Shown here one piece after another: positions 15,247 through 22,139 of a stretch of 24,318 nt of DNA. The stretch is from Clostridiales bacterium UBA4696. GTDB lineage: Bacteria > Bacillota > Clostridia > Oscillospirales > Oscillospiraceae. The stretch covers positions 1-24,318 of the forward strand of contig DHKK01000130.1 of the NCBI GenBank assembly GCA_002404795.1. The letters are read 5' to 3'. Position 1 is the first letter of the stretch, and each line of letters opens with the position of its first letter. A program made the position numbers and the translations under genes. The notes under the pieces were generated by a model. That model was not told the origin of the DNA. It was given only the letters and a program-made list of their open reading frames with translations, and ran no database searches.

Positions 15247-16745
15247 TTTACACTACCATCCTTAAATCCGGCTGCCTTCAGCATGATGCTGTCCTCGTTG
15301 ATGTCATCACCCTCGAGAAAGCCCATCGATTCGCCGTTACACATGACCATGACCCGGTCGGAGAGATTGATGACTTCTGGCAGATCGGAGCTGACAACAA
15401 TAACGGCAAGTCCTTTTTCAGCAAAATTGTGGATGATCTGATGCATTTGGACCTTTGCGCCCACGTCAATGCCGCGCGTAGGCTCGAGAAGAATGAGCAC
15501 TTTGCAGTTTGTCATCAAAGCGCGGGCAACCAGAATTTTCTGCTGATTACCGCCGGAAAGGTTGACCATCAACTGGTCCTCTTGGCATTTGATTTTAAAC
15601 TGGTCCACATAGTCATGGAAGCTCTTTCGTTCTTTTTTGTTATCGATCAACAAAAAGTGTTTGAGTCGGGGGAGAATGCTAATGGTTGCATTTTCCTTGG
15701 CGCTGACTTTGTTGAGATTGCCGGAATTCTTTCGATCATCTGTCACGAAAGCGATTCCGTGATTCATGGCGGCAGTAGGACTGTTGATGCTGACAGTTTT
15801 TCCGAATAGCTGCTGCTCACAGCTTCCTTCAGGAATCAGGCCATAAAGCTTTTTCATAAGCTCAATGTTGCCGCAGCCCATCAGTCCGGCTACACCGAGG
15901 ATTTCGCCTTGCCTGACGTCAAAACTGACGTTATGGAAATACCCGGGGACTGTTGCATTCCGAACAGAATAGATGACGTCACCAATATTGTTGCCGTGGA
16001 ATTTTTCACCCATATCAATGGTGCGCCCGACCATTGTTTTGACCATGGTCTCCTGATCGGTCTGCCTTGCGTCGACTGTAGTGATAAGCTGACCATCGCG
16101 CAGGACGGTGATCCGATCCGAGATCTCAAAGACCTCTTTCATGCGATGGGAAATATAGATAATCGTTGTTCCCTGATCGTTCAGCTTGCGAATGATCTGG
16201 AACAACAGCTCTGCTTCTTCGTTATTCAGCGCGGCGGTCGGTTCATCCATGATGATAATTTTAGAATTATTGCCGATTGCGCGTGCAATTTCCAGCAGCT
16301 GGCATTGAGACACACTCAGATGCTTTGTCAGCATGTTGGGATCCAATTTGATACCAATACGGTCAAACAGCTCCTGTGCCCGCTTGACCAGGACTTTTTT
16401 GTTGACGGTAATTCCGTGTACAGGAAGATCGGAAATCGAAATATTTTCGGCGACCGTTAATTCAGGCATGAGATTGAATTCCTGAAAAATAATCGAAATC
16501 CCATGCTTGATTGCATCATTAACACCCTTAAAAGCAACAGGCTTGCCGTTTACAAGGATGCTGCCGGCATCTGGCTGATAGACACCGCTGAAAATTTTCA
16601 TCAGCGTACTTTTACCGGCACCGTTCTCACCGATGATCGAATGAATTTCACCGGAATAGATCTGAAGGTTGATCTCATCCAATGCGCGAACGCCCGGGAA
16701 AACCTTGGATACATCCCGTGCTTCCAGAATAATATCTCTTGCCAT
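15243..16745 (-). CDS. Sugar ABC importer ATPase, RbsA/MglA-like double NBD
   Basis: 500 residues, two fused ATPase domains as in RbsA. Domain 1 has Walker A GENGAGKST (39-47), Walker B IIIMDEPTAAL (163-173) and H-loop ISHRMKE, but its signature reads LSVSQCQ (143-149) instead of the usual LSVGQQQ. Domain 2 has the degenerate Walker A normal for this family (GLMGCGNIEL, 287-296) and signature LSGGNQQK (397-404), but its Walker B is VLILLEPTRGID, with Leu420 replacing the near-universal Asp. GAGG precedes the ATG by 9 nt. It powers import together with the two permeases directly downstream. The unusual residues could be natural drift in the less active site or a sequencing/assembly error; the frame is intact. 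Confidence 0.94.
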   Translation of the reverse strand: MARDIILEARDVSKVFPGVRALDEINLQIYSGEIHSIIGENGAGKSTLMKIFSGVYQPDAGSILVNGKPVAFKGVNDAIKHGISIIFQEFNLMPELTVAENISISDLPVHGITVNKKVLVKRAQELFDRIGIKLDPNMLTKHLSVSQCQLLEIARAIGNNSKIIIMDEPTAALNNEEAELLFQIIRKLNDQGTTIIYISHRMKEVFEISDRITVLRDGQLITTVDARQTDQETMVKTMVGRTIDMGEKFHGNNIGDVIYSVRNATVPGYFHNVSFDVRQGEILGVAGLMGCGNIELMKKLYGLIPEGSCEQQLFGKTVSINSPTAAMNHGIAFVTDDRKNSGNLNKVSAKENATISILPRLKHFLLIDNKKERKSFHDYVDQFKIKCQEDQLMVNLSGGNQQKILVARALMTNCKVLILLEPTRGIDVGAKVQMHQIIHNFAEKGLAVIVVSSDLPEVINLSDRVMVMCNGESMGFLEGDDINEDSIMLKAAGFKDGSVK

Positions 16746-16765
16746 AGTTTAACACCTCAAGGACG

Positions 16766-16785
16766 GGGCTGCGTTGCCGCAGCCC
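16766..16785 (-). promoter_or_regulatory. Intercistronic GCAA-tetraloop hairpin
   Basis: On the minus-strand transcript GGGCTGCG-GCAA-CGCAGCCC forms a perfect 8-bp stem with a GNRA tetraloop, in the 85-bp gap between the binding-protein and ATPase genes. No T-run follows, so it is more likely an mRNA-stabilising element that raises binding-protein expression over the ATPase than a terminator. Confidence 0.65.
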
Positions 16786-16830
16786 TATCCTTCTTTCGTT
16801 CGTATTGCAGGTTACGGATGGTGTGAGGGG

Positions 16831-17877
16831 TTACTCCATATTGCTCTTGTCGAGCATATCGAGCGGGCTGTAGAAGGTCTTGGTCTCGGCGTCGTCAAAA
16901 TCAATGGTTTCGCCGTTGATGACCTTCATTGCGAGCTGCACGCCCAGAACACCCATTTCAGACGGATACTGTCTGACGGAAGCGGTGATCAGGTCATTTT
17001 TCAGAGCGTCGATCGCGGTCTCCTGACCATCGAAGCCGATGATGATGACATCCTCCAGGCCCAGATCAGCGGCGGCCTGAGAAGCACCGACGGCCTCTTC
17101 GTCGTTGGAGCAGAAAATCGCACGGATGCCGGGGTTGGCGACCAGAATGCTGGTAGCAACGGGATAAGTTGCATCAGCGGTCGCTTCCTTGGCGTAGATG
17201 CTGGACTCTACGGAGATGCCGTTCTCTTCCATGACCTCAACGAAGCCGGTGCCGCGGGAGTGGTTCGCAACGTTGGACGGGTCGATGGTGATGACTGCGG
17301 TCTTGGTAGAAGACAGATCTTCACCGCCTTCCTTCAGAAGGTTGACCAAGTATTCACCAGCCAAACGGCCGCCGCCGACGTTGTCGGAGACGACAAAGGC
17401 GTCGTACGGATAAGCGCCGTCGCCATTGCCGATGTCAAGAATGATGAAAGGAATGTTCTTTTCAGCGGCCAGCGTGGCAACAGGGCCGAGAGCCTCGGGC
17501 TTGAACGGACTGACGAGCAGAGCGTCGACGCCCTGGTTGAGCAGGTTGATGCAGCCAGAGACCATTTCGGTCTCGTCCATCTTTTCGTCATGAACGATCA
17601 CTTCGTAGCCCTGCTCGGCGCAGTAGTCTTCTACGCCGTGCTGCATGGCGACGAAGTAGGAGATGTCGGCGCTGTAGATGGACAGGCCAATCGTAATGTC
17701 CTTGGTTTCTGCGGCGTCGGCCGGAGCTTCTTCCTCAGCGGTGGTTTCCGTGGACGATTCCGTGGCGGTCGAGGTGTCGGTGGGCTGTGCATCGTCGGTC
17801 TTCGTGGTCGAGGCGGCGCAGGCGGCGCAGCTGAGAACCAGAATAACAGCCAGGATGAGTGCAAGCAGTTTTTTCAT
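16831..17877 (-). CDS. Sugar-binding lipoprotein, RbsB-like (periplasmic-binding type 1)
   Basis: 348 residues. The N-terminus MKKLLALILAVILVLSCAAC is a lipoprotein signal peptide; Cys20 is the likely lipidated residue with Cys17 as alternative. A low-complexity Thr/Ser/Glu/Ala linker (residues about 21-57) spaces the domain from the membrane, as expected in a monoderm. ITIGLSIYSADISYFVAMQHGVEDY begins the first lobe; VDALLVSPFKPEALGP, IPFIILDIGNGDG, IFCSNDEEAVGASQAA and IIIGFDGQETAIDAL are the standard strands and hinge of the RbsB family, with Asp in GFDGQ a typical sugar contact. AAGGAG lies upstream of the ATG. It delivers ligand to the importer encoded next. The family binds pentoses, hexoses, polyols or AI-2; the ligand is not decidable by eye. 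Confidence 0.95.
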   Translation of the reverse strand: MKKLLALILAVILVLSCAACAASTTKTDDAQPTDTSTATESSTETTAEEEAPADAAETKDITIGLSIYSADISYFVAMQHGVEDYCAEQGYEVIVHDEKMDETEMVSGCINLLNQGVDALLVSPFKPEALGPVATLAAEKNIPFIILDIGNGDGAYPYDAFVVSDNVGGGRLAGEYLVNLLKEGGEDLSSTKTAVITIDPSNVANHSRGTGFVEVMEENGISVESSIYAKEATADATYPVATSILVANPGIRAIFCSNDEEAVGASQAAADLGLEDVIIIGFDGQETAIDALKNDLITASVRQYPSEMGVLGVQLAMKVINGETIDFDDAETKTFYSPLDMLDKSNME

Positions 17878-17912
17878 GTTGTTCTCCTTTTTTATTTGTG
17901 TTTTTTATGCAA

Positions 17913-17927
17913 GCTTCTGACAGAAGC
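17913..17927 (-). repeat. 15-bp palindrome upstream of the binding-protein gene
   Basis: GCTTCTGTCAGAAGC on the minus strand is a perfect 7-1-7 inverted repeat in the 74-bp gap between the PHP and binding-protein genes. It could be an internal operator or a small RNA hairpin. No clear promoter was recognised beside it. Confidence 0.45.
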
Positions 17928-17951
17928 GTACATCAGATTTGTGCGGCAGCG

Positions 17952-19130
17952 TTACAGCTCGATCCGGCACGTGCCGTTTTCATGATCGATCAGCTGCCAA
18001 GTGGATCGAACCAGGTTGGCGAACTGCGGCTTTTCCATCGCATGGATGACGAAGCTCTGCCGGGGAGAATTGATATCTTCGCCGCTGACCTGGAACATGT
18101 GGTGCTGTTGGCAAAGGGCGCGCAACCGGTCCAGCTGCTTTGGTGTATTGCGGGTCGGCATGTAGGTAACGGCATGGATCCCGCAGCTGTCCAGCACATC
18201 GAAGAGCTGATCCAGATAAGCGTCCTCGAATTTCTGTGCTTTTTTATCGCCGGTCACGCTCTGCTCTACATCGCCGAGATAGGCGTAGCAGGCGATCGCA
18301 TCGTTTTCTTCCGCGAGCTTTGCCGCCTGCGCGATCGTGATGCATTCATCGGTTGCCGGAACGTAGATCTTTTCGATGAACGCGCTTTTCAGGATCCCGA
18401 GCAGATCATACTCATAGAAATTATACTGTGTGTCCATCAGCTGTGCGGTCTGCTTTTCAGAGAGTGTTACGCCGAGAGAAGGCATGATCTGCACCAAAGA
18501 TTCGCCGCGCCCATACTGCGCAGTGAGTTTCTTTGCCAAGGCGTACATCAGGTGGCGCTCTGTGATGGCTCCACCTTCCCGATACAGAGAAAGCGGCTCG
18601 ACATCACGGTCGAAATCCAGCAGGATCCCGTTGCTGGAAAGCAAATGGTTGATGTTAGCGACCATTTTGCGTGTGCGTTCATTGCGGGCCGCACGCAGCG
18701 GAGCAAAAAACTCGTTCATACGGGCAAGGTTCCGATGCGGGATCCCCTGAAAAGTCATGTAAGAGATACCGGGCTGGTCCGGATTATTGGTATGGACGGC
18801 GGAAAGAGGGGTATCCTGCATACTGACGCGCGCTTCCATTCCAACGGTGACAGGCATACCGGCGATTTTTCCGGCTTCGATGAATTCCTCTGCACCGGCA
18901 GTCGTGTCATGATCGACGATACCGGCGGTACACAACCCTTCTGCCTTTGCCGCAAAAACAGCGGCGGCAGGGGAGTAGGGAGAGAAGGAATACGTGGTGT
19001 GGATGTGGCAGTTGATATAAACGGGATTTGCTTCCGGGAACGAAGCAGTCTGAACAGCCTTCTGCAGATTCTCCAGACGTTCTTCACGTGTCGGCGCGTT
19101 CAACGCCTGCAGGGTCGCGATGTCGATCAT
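17952..19130 (-). CDS. PHP-domain metal-dependent hydrolase
   Basis: 392 residues. Metal-binding motifs of the PHP (polymerase and histidinol phosphatase) superfamily are in order: HIH at 42-44, VDHD at 72-75, GMEA with Glu99, a His at 193, and SGEDINSP at 349-356 with a His at 363. This fits a trinuclear-metal phosphoesterase. It is longer than typical small PHP phosphatases, with a helical insertion from about 130 to 330. No polymerase domain or signal peptide is present. It stands second in the operon, 16 bp after the dehydrogenase and ahead of the importer; GGAGG precedes the ATG. In this context it may dephosphorylate or hydrolyse a sugar (phosphate) intermediate, or limit accumulation of a toxic phosphate. 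The reaction is unknown and family members vary widely. Confidence 0.82.
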   Translation of the reverse strand: MIDIATLQALNAPTREERLENLQKAVQTASFPEANPVYINCHIHTTYSFSPYSPAAAVFAAKAEGLCTAGIVDHDTTAGAEEFIEAGKIAGMPVTVGMEARVSMQDTPLSAVHTNNPDQPGISYMTFQGIPHRNLARMNEFFAPLRAARNERTRKMVANINHLLSSNGILLDFDRDVEPLSLYREGGAITERHLMYALAKKLTAQYGRGESLVQIMPSLGVTLSEKQTAQLMDTQYNFYEYDLLGILKSAFIEKIYVPATDECITIAQAAKLAEENDAIACYAYLGDVEQSVTGDKKAQKFEDAYLDQLFDVLDSCGIHAVTYMPTRNTPKQLDRLRALCQQHHMFQVSGEDINSPRQSFVIHAMEKPQFANLVRSTWQLIDHENGTCRIEL

Positions 19131-19146
19131 GTTGGTATCCTCCGCC

Positions 19147-20331
19147 TTATTTCAGCATCAGCTGACCGCCGGTGACAGGAACGGCCTGCCCGGTCTCATA
19201 ATCCTGGCCGATGATATACACCACAGCCTTGGCGACATCTTCAGGCTCACAGCCGCGGCGCATCGGGACTTTGCCGTTGTAATGGCGGACCAGATCTTCG
19301 ATGGTTTTGGCGCCTTTGATCTTATTGGTGCGCAGATACTGCATAAACAGGCCGTCGACCGGATCAGACCACAGCGGGCCGGTGAGGTAGTTGCCGGGGC
19401 AGATGGAGTTGACCTTGACGTTGATGTCGACAAGCTCCATGGCGAAGCTCTGCGTTAGACCGATAGAACCAAACTTGCTGCCGGCATAGCTGCAGTTCTT
19501 GTTGCTGCCGGTCAGACCGGATTTGGAGTTTGTCTGAATGATATCCATCCAGTAATCCGGGTCGATCTGGTGCTGCAGGGTAAGAATGGGGATGATCTTT
19601 TTGACACAGATAAAGTATCCGACATAATCCACATTCGTGACGAACATGAAATCCTCGAGACTGAGCGATGCAGTGGCGCCGGCGCGAAGGACACCTGCAT
19701 TTGACAGGAAAACGTCGACGCCGCCGAGGACTGCCACAGTCTCGTTGATTGCACGTTCAACGCTCTGCTCGCTGGTCACGTCCATGGAAACCGCCATTGC
19801 AGCGTAGGGGCCGTATTTCTCACACAAATCAGCGGCAGTCTTCTGCGCATGGGGCAGATTGATGTCAGCGATGACGATAGTTGCGCCCTTGGCAGCACAA
19901 TAATCAGCGATACCAGAGCCAAAGCCCTGTGCGCCGCCGGTAATGATCATGACCTTGCCAGAAAGTTCCTTGTTGCCGGCATTGCCGGTGCAGGGAGCGA
20001 TAGTTTCGCCGGAAAGGTAAGCATCCTTTGCAGCAACAGCAGCCTGCATGGTCATTCCAAAAGCGAAACAGCCCGTTTCGGCAGTGACGAGAACGCCGGC
20101 TTCCTCCCGATGTGCGGCGGTATATGCCTCATATACGGCAACGGGGTCTTCACCGGCTGCAGCTGTAGCTGCACCTGCAGCACTGCGCTGCGGCGCGTCA
20201 AAGGACAGAACGAATGAATGCTCGGTCCGGCCGTTTTTCAGCATGCGAAGCATGGGCGCGATTTGCGCGATTTGCGAAAGCGTAGCATCAGACTGCTTCG
20301 CGGCGTATTCAGTAACAAGTTTTTCAAGCAT
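19147..20331 (-). CDS. SrlD-like short-chain dehydrogenase with N-terminal extension
   Basis: 394 residues. The C-terminal 270 residues are a complete SDR: TGGAQGFG (131-138), Asp156 at the end of beta-2 (suggesting NAD), SNAG (210-213), Ser269 in TNSKSG and YAGSK (282-286). The stretches NSKSG...YAGSKFGSIGLTQS and KVPMRRGCEPEDV closely resemble sorbitol-6-phosphate 2-dehydrogenase (SrlD), so oxidation of a polyol phosphate to a ketose phosphate is likely. Residues 1-125 are an additional helical, Ala-rich segment absent from SrlD that I do not recognise. The ATG at 20331 is chosen because it follows a GGGGGA ribosome-binding site and lies downstream of a clear promoter; the longer frame to 20469 starts upstream of that promoter. 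First gene of the catabolic operon. Confidence 0.9.
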   Translation of the reverse strand: MLEKLVTEYAAKQSDATLSQIAQIAPMLRMLKNGRTEHSFVLSFDAPQRSAAGAATAAAGEDPVAVYEAYTAAHREEAGVLVTAETGCFAFGMTMQAAVAAKDAYLSGETIAPCTGNAGNKELSGKVMIITGGAQGFGSGIADYCAAKGATIVIADINLPHAQKTAADLCEKYGPYAAMAVSMDVTSEQSVERAINETVAVLGGVDVFLSNAGVLRAGATASLSLEDFMFVTNVDYVGYFICVKKIIPILTLQHQIDPDYWMDIIQTNSKSGLTGSNKNCSYAGSKFGSIGLTQSFAMELVDINVKVNSICPGNYLTGPLWSDPVDGLFMQYLRTNKIKGAKTIEDLVRHYNGKVPMRRGCEPEDVAKAVVYIIGQDYETGQAVPVTGGQLMLK

Positions 20332-20379
20332 GAAAATAATCCCCCAGTCTTGCGTGGTTTCTGTATTGTTGCTGAACTC

Positions 20380-20408
20380 ATTATGACGTGTAAAAACGTA
20401 GATGTCAA
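20380..20408 (-). promoter_or_regulatory. SigA promoter for the seven-gene catabolic operon
   Basis: On the minus strand a consensus TTGACA (complement of 20403-20408), a 17-bp spacer and CATAAT (complement of 20380-20385), about 49 bp before the dehydrogenase start. Confidence 0.8.
20386..20399. promoter_or_regulatory. Candidate operator ACGT-N6-ACGT in the operon promoter spacer
   Basis: ACGTGTAAAAACGT has identical palindromic ACGT ends and lies between the -35 and -10 boxes, an ideal repressor position. The heptamer ATGACGT that overlaps its left end (20383-20389) recurs at 20516-20522, at the start region of the opposite promoter. The GntR protein encoded at 23260 is the obvious candidate ligand-responsive repressor; this is inference. 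Confidence 0.4.
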
Positions 20409-20488
20409 GCGATACACAGCATAAAAAAGAAAAAACACAAATAATTGTGAATAATATACGAAAAAACACTTATTTTTTTGGAACCTGC

Positions 20489-20517
20489 TTGACTAACGGA
20501 AATGGGTATGTTAACAT
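20489..20517 (+). promoter_or_regulatory. Promoter for the kinase-dehydrogenase-GntR arm
   Basis: TTGACT at 20489-20494, a 17-bp spacer and TAACAT at 20512-20517 with an extended -10 TG (20509-20510). The -10 lies in the perfect palindrome ATGTTAACAT (20508-20517). The leader to the kinase start is about 107 nt. A TATAAT at 20523-20528 has no matching -35. Confidence 0.65.
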
Positions 20518-20630
20518 GACGTTATAATGAGCTGGAAATACGGGAAGGCCAGAGCATAAGCGATGCAGATCATGCCGGGCTTGACCGACAGAGAACGGAT
20601 ACAAAATCGCATAAGAAAGGAAGAGACTGT

Positions 20631-20645
20631 ATGAAAGCGAACTCT
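20631..20645 (+). promoter_or_regulatory. Candidate catabolite-responsive element (cre) at the kinase start
   Basis: ATGAAAGCGAACTCT fits the relaxed CcpA consensus WTGNAANCGNWNNCW at every defined position and lies on the start codon, where a CcpA roadblock would act. The stricter palindromic consensus has two mismatches, and MKA start codons produce similar strings by chance. Confidence 0.35.
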
Positions 20646-22109
20646 GTTTTCATGGGCATCGATGCTGGCACGACCAAATTAAAACTTATGTTGTATGATG
20701 CGCAGATGAAGGAAATCGGATCCAGCAGCCGTAATACGAAGATATATATTCCCGAAAACGGTGCGTCCGAGATCGATATGAATGAACTCTGGATGTCGCT
20801 GTGTGAGGCGGCGCAGGAACTGAAGCGGAACTTCCCGGAGCAGATGGCATGCTTGACTGGTCTGGGGATTTCTGGACAAGGGGATGGCCTTTGGCCGTTG
20901 GACAAGGATGGAAAGCCTGCGTGCCGGGCGATCTTATGGAACGATTCCCGCAGCAAGGTCATGAATATCGACGCGATCGAGGGGCTTGCTGCCCTGCAGA
21001 GCAAAGAGTGTATGAACACAGTTTTTGCGGGCTCTATGCCGGGGATCCAGAAATGGTTGAAGGCGAAGCACCCGGATACGTATGCAAAGATCCGCCACTC
21101 GCTGCATTGCAAGGACTGGCTCAACTATTGTCTGACCGGCAGGATCGTTTCGGATTACTCCGATATTACCTGTTCGTCCGGGATGAATATGTTGACGCTG
21201 CGATATGTGCCAGAATTCTATCGTTTGCTTGGGATCGAAGAAGCTTTGGATACGATGCCGGAGGCTGTTGAGCCGACCGATGTGATCGGTACGGTTTCGG
21301 AAGAAGCTAGCCGTTTGACGGGCATTCCGGCTGGGGTCAAGGTGATTGCGGGCTGCCTGGATTGCTGTGCGGCATCCGCGGGATCGGATTTCTATCGTGA
21401 TGGCGAGGGCTGCAGCGTCGTCGGTACGGCAATGATCAATGAGATATGCCAGACTCGCGAACAAATCGATCCAAATGACCTGCGTGGATTACTGCTGTAT
21501 CATGTCGCACCGGAGCGCTATATCAAGATTATGAATACTGCGGGCGGCTCTTCCTGTGCAGATTTTGTTCGGAAACTTGTTGCACCGGGGATCAGCTTTG
21601 ACGAACTGTTTGAGGAACTGGATAAGATTCCGATCGGAAGTAACGGACTGATCTACCATCCCTATCTGTATGGAGAGCGCGCACCGTTCAAGAATCCGGA
21701 TGCAAGCGGAGCCTTTATTGGCCTGAGAAATTATCACACCAAATTTGATATGGTCCGGGCAGCCTATGAGGGGCTTGCTATGATGTTCGTTGATTGCTAT
21801 CGTGCAGTCGATCCGGTCAGTGTCGTCTATCTTTCCGGCGGCGCAGCGGTCAGCCCATTTGTCTGCCAGATGTTCTGCGATGCGATCGGACTGCCGGTCA
21901 AACGTCAGACTATCGATGAACTTGGGACGCTTGGCATCGTGAAGATGCTGAAGATCGGACTTGGCGAGGCAAAGAGCTATGACGAGCTGACGATCGACTC
22001 CTACATCGATTATGTACCGGATCCGGAACGTCATGCGAAATATGAAAAACTTTACGAGCGCTTTGTTGCCACACGTGACAGCCTTGCCCCGTATTGGAAA
22101 CAAGATTGA
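20631..22109 (+). CDS. FGGY-family carbohydrate kinase
   Basis: 492 residues, typical for the family, with two actin-like ATPase domains. MGIDAGTTKLK (8-18) is phosphate loop 1; GISGQGDGLWPLD (79-91) and ILWNDSRS (101-108) are the substrate region; Asp244 in AGCLDCCAASAG is the expected catalytic base; YLSGGAAVSPF is the adenosine-binding loop. The SGQGDG motif and general layout resemble erythritol, L-xylulose and related polyol/ketose kinases more than glycerol kinase, but substrate cannot be assigned. AAAGGA precedes the ATG. It heads a plus-strand transcript divergent from the importer operon and is followed after 30 bp by the 2-hydroxyacid dehydrogenase. It probably phosphorylates the imported compound or its ketose derivative. 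Confidence 0.93.
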   Translation: MKANSVFMGIDAGTTKLKLMLYDAQMKEIGSSSRNTKIYIPENGASEIDMNELWMSLCEAAQELKRNFPEQMACLTGLGISGQGDGLWPLDKDGKPACRAILWNDSRSKVMNIDAIEGLAALQSKECMNTVFAGSMPGIQKWLKAKHPDTYAKIRHSLHCKDWLNYCLTGRIVSDYSDITCSSGMNMLTLRYVPEFYRLLGIEEALDTMPEAVEPTDVIGTVSEEASRLTGIPAGVKVIAGCLDCCAASAGSDFYRDGEGCSVVGTAMINEICQTREQIDPNDLRGLLLYHVAPERYIKIMNTAGGSSCADFVRKLVAPGISFDELFEELDKIPIGSNGLIYHPYLYGERAPFKNPDASGAFIGLRNYHTKFDMVRAAYEGLAMMFVDCYRAVDPVSVVYLSGGAAVSPFVCQMFCDAIGLPVKRQTIDELGTLGIVKMLKIGLGEAKSYDELTIDSYIDYVPDPERHAKYEKLYERFVATRDSLAPYWKQD

Positions 22110-22139
22110 TCGAAGAAGGAACAACAGGAGGAACGAACT

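Noticed and set aside
20403..20418. cre-like string TGTCAAGCGATACA over the operon -35 box
   Set aside because: It needs a one-base insertion to fit the CcpA consensus, so the core CG is out of register.
20332..20469. N-terminal hydrophobic extension of the SDR, as if a signal peptide
   Set aside because: It begins upstream of a consensus promoter (20380-20408), is AT-rich non-coding in character, and the ATG at 20331 has a good ribosome-binding site.
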